Positions 43,486 to 50,692 of a DNA stretch of 64,000 bases are shown one piece after another (position 1 is the first letter of the stretch; the number at the start of each line of letters is the position of its first letter). The position numbers were made by a program, and so were the translations under genes. The stretch is from contig CAZXUK010000004.1 in the NCBI GenBank assembly GCA_964644045.1, positions 1 to 64,000 of the forward strand. Reading direction: 5' to 3'. Under the pieces are notes generated by a model. The model ran no database searches, was not told the origin of the DNA, and saw only the letters and a program-made list of their open reading frames with translations. The stretch comes from JAIOTG01 sp964644045 (lineage in GTDB: Bacteria; Patescibacteriota; Patescibacteriia; Patescibacteriales; JAGXOH01).

Positions 43486-43868
43486 ATTTCCCTCCCGTCT
43501 TCTTCTCTTCGTTCCGCTTCTTCGCCAAAGTCTTCAAACTCAAGGACGAGTTTTTTAACCCGGCGAAAGCGAACGAAACGATAATGGCGATCCCGGACGC
43601 TCCAGTCCGCCTTTTCCGGAGTGGTAATCTCGGCCTCGCTCCAAAGGGGCTTCAGTCCGAGGTCAACCATTCGCGCCAGCACGGAAAGCGGGGCCACAAC
43701 GATAACATCATCAAAGCCGCCTTCCTTGAAGCGCTTAACGATCGTCTCGACGCTGTCAAAGGGACGTTTGTCCTCAATGACTTTCACATCCGAGCCGAAC
43801 ATCCGCCGCAAGGCATAAATTTGAATGCCATGCATGGAATGCCGACTCACCCACAAAATCTTTTTCAT
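43482..43868 (-). CDS. Unknown 128-residue alpha/beta protein
   Basis: Starts KKILWVSRHSMHGIQIYALR and shows a Rossmann-like alternation (VKVIEDKRPFDSVETIVKRF, FDDVIVVAPLSVLARMVDLG), ending in a charged tail. No family I can name. It has an AAGGAGAG site before the ATG and is coupled to the next gene. Its leader carries AAAACCCAAAAAACAAAAAG, similar to the RBS leaders of other genes in the block. Confidence 0.65.
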   Translation of the reverse strand: MKKILWVSRHSMHGIQIYALRRMFGSDVKVIEDKRPFDSVETIVKRFKEGGFDDVIVVAPLSVLARMVDLGLKPLWSEAEITTPEKADWSVRDRHYRFVRFRRVKKLVLEFEDFGEEAERREEDGREI

Positions 43869-43899
43869 TTTTCTCTCCTTTTTGTTTTTTGGGTTTTAA

Positions 43900-44640
43900 G
43901 TAAATGATCGGGCTTATTAAAAGAACCGATCTCTCTCCTTCTGAATTTAAGTTAAAAATCCGCAAAAGGAAATTAACATAAACTCGGAAGAAGAGGCAAG
44001 CCGTAAAAAACCCATCGGCTTGCGCTCCTCAAAACCCTAATTTTATACCCCAAGAAAAAGGGGTCACCTCTCGCGGTTTCACTATTTGGAATCAGGATCA
44101 TTTGCCTTATCCAATAGCTACGCCACTGAGTATGGTGCGACTTTCAAAGCCCTGTCGGCCGGGGCTCCCGGATATATTGAATCCGCCGACAAAAGGTTAG
44201 CTTTCCTGCCCTCCGCACTCGGACAGTCGGTTCCCTTTCGGTAAAGTTTTTCCCAAGAATGTGATTCAATCATTCTTGAGGATCTTCCCAAATACTCACC
44301 GCCAAGCCGTTGAATACGGCGGTTTTCCTTGTTCGTTCCGGTCAGGCCAGGACAATCTATTCCCTTTAAATGCCCAATTTCCGGACTCAAGCCATGGATA
44401 ACTTCACAGTAAGCTCCATGACAGGGTATGGTGGGGGCTTTTTTCCGCGCTCTAACTCCCCTGAACGATGCAGTTTTTTGACTTTGGTTAACCGCTGCAC
44501 TCCGGGGCCATACCTCCCGAAGCCTGGCGTATTAACCTGCAAGTTCCATTTCTATTCCGCCTNNNNNNNNNNCTTGCTTCAGCCAAGCGGATAATCACAG
44601 CCTTCTCGTGGCCTATTCATGGCCTCACCTCCTTTTAAAA
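43900..44640 (-). ncRNA. Long structured non-coding stretch between Ubl gene and downstream genes
   Basis: No convincing protein frame over about 740 bases, but many stable stems on the minus strand: GGTATGG/CCATACC, CCGCC/GGCGG, AAGAATG/CATTCTT, GTCGGC/GCCGAC enclosing GGATT.../ATCC, CCCC/GGGG and GCAAGCCG/CGGCTTGC (about 43995-44025). At its upstream end, AAAAGGAGGTG is followed by a 13-codon ATG frame (44620-44579). The N run falls in this stretch, so it is incomplete. Class unknown. A 90-codon TTG-start frame (44118-44390) has no RBS and is not supported. Confidence 0.45.
44563..44572. other. Scaffold gap (ten N)
   Basis: Ten ambiguous bases inside the structured stretch. The true gap size is unknown, so genes or RNA could be missing here. 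Confidence 0.99.
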
Positions 44641-44660
44641 AACAGGTGTGGGAAAAACTG

Positions 44661-45251
44661 TTAGCAGCCGAGAAGACGCCGGATATCTTCGGGGCTACCG
44701 GATATCCGACACCCGTTAATAGTCACCGAGATAATCTCGGCGGCTTCCGGCTCGATATACTCATCGAAATCCGGTTCCGGTTCGAAGTAGATCACTTCGA
44801 TCCGGTCGCCGCTCCCAACCAGGCGATCCAGTTCGGCCTCCTCGCCATTGATGCGGATAAAATCCACATCGTCGAGATCAATGCCGGCTGCTTCGGCCAT
44901 GGCCATCTGAGCCTGGACCGGTGTTTCAAGGGCGAATTCCTTGCCGTCGATATAGCAGGTTATGACGGCATCATTACCCTTGATTTTGGTCAGGATGAGT
45001 ACAACCTGACCGTCCTCCAACGGGGTGGTATTAATGCTACCGAAGTACCCTTCGGGCACCTCCTCCACGTTGGAGAATTTCCGGTTCTGCACCCGGACCT
45101 CACGATCTTTGACAAGCTCGGTCCAGCTCTGGCCGGAGGCCAGGGGCTTGGCGGTTTCTGCGGCCTGTGCCGCATCCAAAACCGTACTCCCCTCGGGGAG
45201 CTCCAAAGAACAAATTGCGCCGGGGACCAACATCATTTTGATCGTCATCAT
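44661..45251 (-). CDS. Multi-domain ubiquitin-like (beta-grasp) protein
   Basis: A 196-residue protein with at least two beta-grasp units. Unit 1 (about 2-92) has MLVPGAICSLELPEGSTVLD and closes with TPLEDGQVVLILTKIKG, the ThiS/MoaD/Ubl ending. Unit 2 (about 94-156) has VITCYIDGKEFALE, IRINGEEAELDRLV and GSGDRIEVIYFE. A third short piece (172-196) has ISVTINGCRISGSPEDIRRLL and could be a truncated unit or an E1/E2 docking tail. It ends LLGC without a terminal GG, so processing, perhaps by the JAB protease, may be needed; the KIKG end of unit 1 is a candidate. RBS AGAGGAGG precedes it. The pairing with E1-, E2- and JAB-like genes supports a Ubl role. Confidence 0.75.
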   Translation of the reverse strand: MMTIKMMLVPGAICSLELPEGSTVLDAAQAAETAKPLASGQSWTELVKDREVRVQNRKFSNVEEVPEGYFGSINTTPLEDGQVVLILTKIKGNDAVITCYIDGKEFALETPVQAQMAMAEAAGIDLDDVDFIRINGEEAELDRLVGSGDRIEVIYFEPEPDFDEYIEPEAAEIISVTINGCRISGSPEDIRRLLGC

Positions 45252-45317
45252 GGTAAAACCTCCTCTTTCTTTTTTGAGTTTTGGCCAGACAATGCCTGAC
45301 CGATTTGTCTGAGTTTC

Positions 45318-45388
45318 TTCTTACCTGTCCGGTTTTTAAAACAAAACCGGCAAAATGACTTTTTATAACAAAGAACAACAGGTAAGAA
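45318..45388 (-). other. Nested hairpin between E1-like and Ubl genes
   Basis: TTCTTACCTGT/ACAGGTAAGAA encloses CCGGTTTT/AAAACCGG. A further stem CAGACAA/TTGTCTG follows nearby (about 45282-45312). The 141-bp gap is non-coding and may separate expression of the modifier from the enzymes. Confidence 0.55.
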
Positions 45389-45392
45389 AAAA

Positions 45393-46061
45393 TTAACTGC
45401 CGATGATCGCGGCCGGCCGACAACAGAGTATCAATTCCCGTTGAATATCCTCGCCATTCTGCCACTTGATCACTTTCCAGGCAGCTATACTCGCGATGAA
45501 CGTGACCGTCGGAGAGATAGCCCTACTTGAACAGGGCGACTCCTCGGCTTCATCATCGCTATACAAAGTCGCTTCCCAGGCTTTGATGTCGCCCGGGTTA
45601 GAAGGACGAATGGTGTAAACCCGGCCATTGTCAATGGCCATCCGGGTCTCCACCATTAACTCCACCGGGAGCTTGAATTTAATTGCTCCCTGCCAGATGT
45701 CCTGACGGACATCCATGGAGTCAACCAGCAAGAAAACTATTCCCTTCAAGCTGGTCTCGCCAGTAACCGCCGCGTTGTGAGCTGTGGCCTCGATCCCGGT
45801 TGACTCCCGGATAATCTCGGCCAGGGCATCCACCTTGGGCCTGCCTACATCTTTCAGTCGAAAGCACTGGTTGGGCAGGTTGTGGGATTCAACCTCGTCG
45901 AAGTCCCAGAGATGGAGGTTTTGAATCCCCATTTTGGCAAGCGTAAGAGCGACCCAAGATCCGGTAGCGCCGACTCCCACTATGTGAACCTCTTTTTCAC
46001 CGAACGCATCCGGTGAAAAAAGATCCAGCTGGCGCCAATAATCAGGTGCTGTTACTGTCAT
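45393..46061 (-). CDS. E1-like ubiquitin-activating (ThiF-fold) protein
   Basis: From the ATG at 46061 (8 bases after AAGGAGG) it has 222 residues; an upstream ATG adds 19 residues overlapping the JAB gene and is less likely. ThiF/MoeB/E1 adenylation fold: VHIVGVGATGSW (nucleotide loop, 26-37), WDFDEVESHNLPNQCF (52-67) with the Mg/ATP Asp and Gln but no Arg finger in the usual place, and VDSMDVR (113-119). Cys177 in ESPCSSR is the candidate thioester cysteine; CC at 213-214 is an alternative. It would adenylate the Ubl tail and pass it to the E2-like protein. No C-terminal Ub-fold domain, so it is a minimal bacterial type. Confidence 0.88.
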   Translation of the reverse strand: MTVTAPDYWRQLDLFSPDAFGEKEVHIVGVGATGSWVALTLAKMGIQNLHLWDFDEVESHNLPNQCFRLKDVGRPKVDALAEIIRESTGIEATAHNAAVTGETSLKGIVFLLVDSMDVRQDIWQGAIKFKLPVELMVETRMAIDNGRVYTIRPSNPGDIKAWEATLYSDDEAEESPCSSRAISPTVTFIASIAAWKVIKWQNGEDIQRELILCCRPAAIIGS

Positions 46062-46062
46062 A

Positions 46063-46848
46063 TCACCACCTCCTTTTTGAAACTTGGCGACCGCCAGATA
46101 AACTGAGCGGGTCGCCATAACCGAATCCGAAATCTTCTTCGTCTTCGGTCAAACGATCCTGATACCTCTGCACTCCGGCATAGGAGGGTTGAATCTTGGT
46201 TACTTTTCCCTCCATCTGCTGACGCCAATATTCACGCTTCTCCTGAGTCACCGGACAATGAATTTGCCACGGGACGTCATTCCAGCGAACGCCGTTCTTA
46301 TAGTCAAAAAACGTGAATTCAGCGCGACCATGCCGGCCGAAGATACCTCGGATGAAGAAGTCATTGTGCTGAAAAAGCGACATTTGGTCTTCATCCTGAG
46401 GAGACGGCGATGTACCGTTGCCGGGGTGCACATGCCCCCAATAGTGCATGCGGGCACAAGCGTCACAGCCCTCGTCGGTCATAGCGAGCTCTGTCATGAG
46501 CTCGGCTAGACCGTCTTCTGTCAGTTCACAGGTTGCCCCGTGAACCGACTGGGGACAAAAGTAAATAGCGTCGATGAAATACTGGTTACCACCCAAACAA
46601 GTTACGGTTCCGAGGTTACCAATCTCGTCCGATCCGCTTAATTCGGCAATTGCGAGTTGATCACCATATGCCTCGGGGGTGATAAAAATCCGAGGCTCGG
46701 GAGGCGGTGCGATGAGTTGTTGCTTGGTTTGAAACGCATGCGGCCGAAATGGTTCGGCCGCTGGGGCTTGGGATGTCACCGAAGATACCCTCGTCCCGAC
46801 TCCTACAGTGACCGGTACTCTTGTACCGGCTTTCTTTTTTTTACCCAT
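46063..46848 (-). CDS. JAB/JAMM-domain isopeptidase
   Basis: Start at the ATG 46848, right after AAGGAGGAGACTG, giving 261 residues. After a basic disordered N-terminus (1-45) comes the JAB domain: the upstream Glu is likely E75 in DEIGN, and the zinc motif is GHVHPGNGTSPSPQD (His139, His141, Ser149, Asp152), a complete JAMM site. The following FHNDFFIRGIFGRHG-like region and the C-terminal acidic tail complete it. In bacterial Ubl operons such proteins mature the modifier or remove it from targets. Its start overlaps the end of the E2-like gene. Confidence 0.9.
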   Translation of the reverse strand: MGKKKKAGTRVPVTVGVGTRVSSVTSQAPAAEPFRPHAFQTKQQLIAPPPEPRIFITPEAYGDQLAIAELSGSDEIGNLGTVTCLGGNQYFIDAIYFCPQSVHGATCELTEDGLAELMTELAMTDEGCDACARMHYWGHVHPGNGTSPSPQDEDQMSLFQHNDFFIRGIFGRHGRAEFTFFDYKNGVRWNDVPWQIHCPVTQEKREYWRQQMEGKVTKIQPSYAGVQRYQDRLTEDEEDFGFGYGDPLSLSGGRQVSKRRW

Positions 46849-48208
46849 CAGTCTCCTCCTTTCTGGGCCAGGCATCAAAAATACCTCTCCCAGCACTATC
46901 ATCAAGGTTTACGGTTTTAAGGAATTGCAATCCCAACTGTGCCACCGCCGAATATTCATATTCGCCGATAAGCTGAGGCACTATTTCTCCAATATTCCCA
47001 AGACAAGGGATTCCCTCACTGCTTACATGAGGATGGTGAATATTATAATTATTATATCCACCAGCGCCCTTGCGAGTGATGTTGAAGAAACGGATCCCCC
47101 CGTTTGTCCCGGAAGTATATACTTCCATCCGGAACTTTCCGATATCGAAAGTGACATCATGTCCGTCCGGCGTAATCTCGATGTTCTCAGTGAACACCTT
47201 GATTACTCCATCAGCCACTTGGACGTCCTCAACGCCGGGAACTGCAGTCAAGGAATCAAACTCGCGGCCATAGCTCTCCAACTGGCCATCTCGGGTCTTT
47301 TCCATCTGCTCGAGCTTACGCTCGGCGCCGGAAACTTCCCGTATCTTCCGGGAGAGCTGTTGCTGGAGCTTTTCTATCTCCGTTTTACCAGAAGAAATCT
47401 TATCCCGAGTGCCCTTGACGGTTTTTTCAAACCGCCTGGAACACTCCTGAATATACTGTTCCCTCGATCTCCTGAGCCGCTCCTCGGCCAACTTACGTTG
47501 GCGCTCCGCCTTCTCCTCGGGAGTGGCGGAAATCTCAGTCACCACCTCCTCAAGTAGTCGACGGAAAATCGACAATTCATCTCGACTTCCGTGATGGCAA
47601 ATATCGTGGTGGATTAACAAGTTGTTCTCCACCAGCTCTGCCACCGCGTAACCGGTCTCGGGGTCTACGATCGGAACCCCTTGGCCGGACGGCTGGAAGC
47701 CGGCATCCCGGCAACTTACTGGGATTCCCCAAATTTTAGACGGCGCTTGGCCGTCTCTCTTGGGGAGTATCCCGGACCAAATCCAAATCCAAAATAACCC
47801 GTCATTGGCTGGTTCCCGAGATTTCCCGTGGGGAACATCGAGAACTGCGTCTTGCTGGATGGCAGGTAAAAGAATATCTTCAACCACTTTTTTAAAGTAG
47901 TCCGAGGCATTGCTCCTTTCGCTATTGAAGCTCCGCACCTCCACCTCATTCTGAGGTAGAGGAGAAGAGTAAGAGGAGGAATCCTCTTGCCCTTCTCTCG
48001 GCCGTAGCTCAACGCGCACGATTCCCTCTAGAGGGGTCTCGTACTCACCAGCGACGGCCACACCGAGAGCGGAGAGCGCCGACTGCAGATTGTCTTGATC
48101 GACGACCTCGCCGGTTCGGCCGTCGATGTTCAGGTGGCAGGATTCCACCCCCGCAGCCTGCAACCGTCTTTGTTGTTCTTCAGAGAGAACTAAGAAAAAA
48201 TTCCTCAT
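46841..48208 (-). CDS. E2-like (UBC-fold) conjugating protein with long N-terminal region
   Basis: About 455 residues; ATG at 48208 or GTG at 48211 follows AAGGAGG. The C-terminal 130 residues look like a bacterial E2: strands DVTFDIGKFRMEVYT and GGIRFFNITRKG, then IHHPHVSSEGIPCLGNIGEI, with HPHV (about 393-396) and the candidate catalytic Cys403 in PCLGN, then a helix. Residues about 232-312 are a coiled coil. The N-terminal 225 residues (LNIDGRTGEVVDQD; FWIWIWSGILPKRDG; NLLIHHDICHHGSRDELSIF) are not recognised and may bind the target or sense a signal. First enzyme gene of the cassette, preceded by a 1.4-kb structured leader. Confidence 0.82.
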   Translation of the reverse strand: MRNFFLVLSEEQQRRLQAAGVESCHLNIDGRTGEVVDQDNLQSALSALGVAVAGEYETPLEGIVRVELRPREGQEDSSSYSSPLPQNEVEVRSFNSERSNASDYFKKVVEDILLPAIQQDAVLDVPHGKSREPANDGLFWIWIWSGILPKRDGQAPSKIWGIPVSCRDAGFQPSGQGVPIVDPETGYAVAELVENNLLIHHDICHHGSRDELSIFRRLLEEVVTEISATPEEKAERQRKLAEERLRRSREQYIQECSRRFEKTVKGTRDKISSGKTEIEKLQQQLSRKIREVSGAERKLEQMEKTRDGQLESYGREFDSLTAVPGVEDVQVADGVIKVFTENIEITPDGHDVTFDIGKFRMEVYTSGTNGGIRFFNITRKGAGGYNNYNIHHPHVSSEGIPCLGNIGEIVPQLIGEYEYSAVAQLGLQFLKTVNLDDSAGRGIFDAWPRKEETDG

Positions 48209-48229
48209 CACTTTTTCCTCCTTCCCCTT

Positions 48230-48660
48230 GACGCATCATTCGGCACCTTGGGGTGGATTTTGCCGAGTTTCACTTTCTTACCATTTCTCCCGCTCGGCTC
48301 GGAAAGAAACAGCTTTCAATTCATGCTCAGGCGTCTGAACGGCCTTGACATTCCCCCGCCCGAGATAGGCGAGGTCGATCCTGAGCTCGTCTATCTCGCG
48401 ATGGCGGGACGGCCATCCTTATCCCGTTGCGGCACGGGATCACACCTCCGACCCTCGGCTTGGGCGGCCGCTCAGCGAATCAATCGCCACTGTCGGTCCA
48501 GTCCCTCGGGCCCCCGATGCCGGACTCGGCATCATTTTGAAGCTATCTTATCCGCCCCACCGGGTGAACGGGATAGCTGCTCGCCTTGTTTATTTAGGTC
48601 GCGCGAGAACAAACGACCGCTTCTCAATCCCCATTTAGTACCACCTCCTTTTGGTTTTTG
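48230..48660 (-). ncRNA. Structured leader segment immediately before the E2-like gene
   Basis: Non-coding on inspection, with compact stems on the minus strand: CCCGCC/GGCGGG (48403-48408 with 48355-48360) nesting CGAGATAG/CTATCTCG, TCCCGT/ACGGGA (48422-48439), GATGCCG/CGGCATC (48516-48533), and AGCTATC/GATAGCT. It opens with AAAAGGAGGTGGTACTAA and a 14-codon ATG frame (48634-48590), mirroring the start of the 43.9-44.6 kb stretch. It may be a leader-peptide-controlled attenuator or an independent RNA. Frames on either strand lack RBS and codon bias. Confidence 0.45.
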
Positions 48661-48849
48661 GGACTTAAAAGTTTCTCCGGCCATTCCGGAGCTTCCAAAT
48701 ATTCACGAAAAATCGTAAACATTTGGAAAAGCTCCGAAAAAAGCCGAAAAATTAATTTATTTACTAATTTATTCAATTGTCAAAGTTCGATTCTTTTACC
48801 CTTACTCAATCCTTTTTCAGGAAAAAAGAATTCAGTTGGAAAAAAGAAA

Positions 48850-49645
48850 TTCTGAAAAGAACATTTCCGGTGGCGAGACGGGTTTAAGATCTCGCGCGCC
48901 GGCAGATGTTCTTTCCAAACACCTGTCGATAGAATCGTCTTTCAACGAGCCTAGCCACCAAAACCGGTAGTTTAGCTACTATTTACTCGACAACGCCTCC
49001 GGTAAGCCGGTTCGTTAACGACTTAGCCGAAAGCTTATCCCGACCTTTCGGTCCGGGATTTAAATTCTATCTTACCGCTTTTGCCCTATTAGGCCGGGCA
49101 AAAGGGAACGAACCGGAGTGGCCGGCAGATCCTGGAATAAGCCGCAAACATGGTTCGGCTTATTATTTTAGTCCAGAAAGTCCGGCAATCACTCTAATTC
49201 AATTTGCTTTAGCAATCAGGAAAGAGTAAAAAGCAAGAAGAATTTTTTAGCATTTGAAGTGGGAAGCGTTTTTTATTATTTTATCTTCCCTTGATTATGC
49301 TATAATGCTTGTAAACTGAAACCGTCTTCAGGGTCCACCCCGGAGGACAGTAACAGCCCATTTTCTCTCTCCTCGCTTTTTACTCTCCCGATTGCTATTT
49401 TTATTTAAAGAACTATTTTTTGCTCTAGCTTACTTACTAGAGAATGGCCTCCCTTCGACCCGACAAGCATAGGGGTCGAAGAGAATTTCACTCTTTAGTA
49501 ATTTCCGATTACTTATCTTTTGAATTGGATCGGCTTCATCCCTTTGGGATAAATCCGGCCACTCTAACTCTCCGGACAAGCAATCGAAATTTTATTTAAT
49601 TTATTTAAGGTGCTTTTTCTGGACAAGCTTGTTTTTTTAGCTTGA
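48850..49645 (-). ncRNA. Structured 5' leader RNA of the ubiquitin-like operon
   Basis: From the promoter at 49.65 kb the RNA would pass through many stems: CTTCGACCC/GGGTCGAAG (49453-49481), AATAAGCCG/CGGCTTATT (49136-49164), then a multibranch with outer CCGGTTCGTT/AACGAACCGG (49007-49016 with 49107-49116), inner TTTTGCCC/GGGCAAAA and a GAAA-capped ATCCCGGACC/GGTCGGGAT stem, and a final GAACAT/ATGTTC domain (48859-48911). No ORF. The GNRA tetraloop and nested multibranch suggest a functional RNA; it matches no class I know. Confidence 0.5.
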
Positions 49646-49651
49646 CATTGC

Positions 49652-49680
49652 ATTGTAGCACAGCCTGAAAAATTTGTCAA
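49652..49680 (-). promoter_or_regulatory. Promoter of the ubiquitin-like operon
   Basis: TTGACA (49680-49675), 17-bp spacer, TACAAT (49657-49652) on the minus strand, about 1.44 kb before the first protein gene. Confidence 0.8.
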
Positions 49681-49819
49681 GAGTATATGACTGATTTTCT
49701 GTCAAATACTATATAAAATCCTTTATTTACAGTGTTTTATCTTATATTTAATTTTAATTTAATTATCAAAATTATATGACAGTATATAAAATAATAATAA
49801 TATTTAATGTCACTTTTTA
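49681..49819. promoter_or_regulatory. Operator-like repeats between divergent promoters
   Basis: GAGTATATGACTG, CTGTCAAATACTATATA and TTATATGACAGTATATAA share TATATGAC/GTCATATA half sites. They lie between the Ubl operon promoter and the regulator promoter, a natural place for TrmB-type binding. Confidence 0.5.
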
Positions 49820-49848
49820 TTGACCGATTTAACATGATGTGATATACT
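49820..49848 (+). promoter_or_regulatory. Promoter of the TrmB-type regulator
   Basis: TTGACC (49820-49825), 17-bp spacer, TATACT (49843-49848). Confidence 0.75.
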
Positions 49849-49876
49849 GGAAATATAACTATTAAACGAGAATATT

Positions 49877-50650
49877 ATGTATAAAGATCTTTTAACCCAA
49901 GCCGGCCTAAACAGTAATGAATCCATTGTCTATGAATTTCTCCTGAGAAAAGGAGAAAATACGGCCGGAGAAATAACTAAAAACACTCCCCTAAAAAGAG
50001 GAGTAGTCTATAATGCCTTGGAGAGCTTAAGCAAAAAAGATTTGGTCAACAAAAAAACCAAAAACAAAGTTGCCTACTTCAGCCCCGGACACCCGGAGAA
50101 GATACGGCACTTTGTAGAAGAAAAAGGTTATGAATTGCAAAAAGCGGAAAGAGAGCTGGAAGCTAATATGCCCAAACTAATTTCGGATTTTAATTTAATA
50201 TCCGGAAAACCGGGAGTGCGCATTTACGAGGGAAGGCATGGCCTTGTTAAAGTCTTGAACGACTCGCTTAACTCTCGCACGGAAATACTTACTTACGCCC
50301 AAATCAAGGGAATGGAAAAATACTTGGGCAGGGACAATGACAAATATGTGGCCAAACGGAAAGAATTAAACATTAAAAAAAGAGGTATCGTGGCCGACAC
50401 CCCTTATGCGCGTGAATATTTAAAAGATTATGACCGTTCTGTTACCGAGATCAGATTGATCGACGGGAAAAAATATCCTATTTTTTTAGAAATGGAAATT
50501 TATGACGGCAAAGTTTCTTTTTTAACTTTCTCGGAGAAAAACTTAATCGGAGTAATATTGGAAAATGAGGAAATTTACAAAACGCAAAAATCAATTTTTG
50601 AACTAAACTGGGCCAATGCCACCTCATTGGAAGATATATATAAAAAATAA
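49877..50650 (+). CDS. TrmB-family transcriptional regulator
   Basis: A 257-residue protein with an N-terminal winged helix (AGLNSNESIVYEFLLRKGEN, LKRGVVYNALESLSKKDLVN, about 8-60), a coiled-coil linker and a C-terminal effector-type domain (GVRIYEGRHGLVKVLNDSL, SVTEIRLIDGKKYPIFLEM). TrmB-like regulators respond to small ligands such as sugars, but the C-terminal domain here is generic. It is divergent from the Ubl operon with repeated motifs between the promoters, so it is the prime candidate to control that operon. Confidence 0.82.
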   Translation: MYKDLLTQAGLNSNESIVYEFLLRKGENTAGEITKNTPLKRGVVYNALESLSKKDLVNKKTKNKVAYFSPGHPEKIRHFVEEKGYELQKAERELEANMPKLISDFNLISGKPGVRIYEGRHGLVKVLNDSLNSRTEILTYAQIKGMEKYLGRDNDKYVAKRKELNIKKRGIVADTPYAREYLKDYDRSVTEIRLIDGKKYPIFLEMEIYDGKVSFLTFSEKNLIGVILENEEIYKTQKSIFELNWANATSLEDIYKK

Positions 50651-50692
50651 GGTGGCTTACCCCTCCCTTTTTTCAACTTAAAACAAATAAAG

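Noticed and set aside
44118..44390. 90-codon minus-strand frame
   Set aside because: TTG start without RBS, in a region dominated by inverted repeats; more likely structured RNA.
46808..47557. 249-codon plus-strand frame
   Set aside because: Antisense to the well-supported JAB and E2-like genes; codon usage is that of a shadow frame.
48248..48718. 156-codon plus-strand frame
   Set aside because: No RBS, Pro/Ser/Arg-rich shadow of GC-rich structured DNA, opposite to the operon.
48850..49200. tmRNA or RNase P RNA in the structured leader
   Set aside because: No tRNA-like T arm or tag reading frame, and no conserved RNase P core; only short chance matches.
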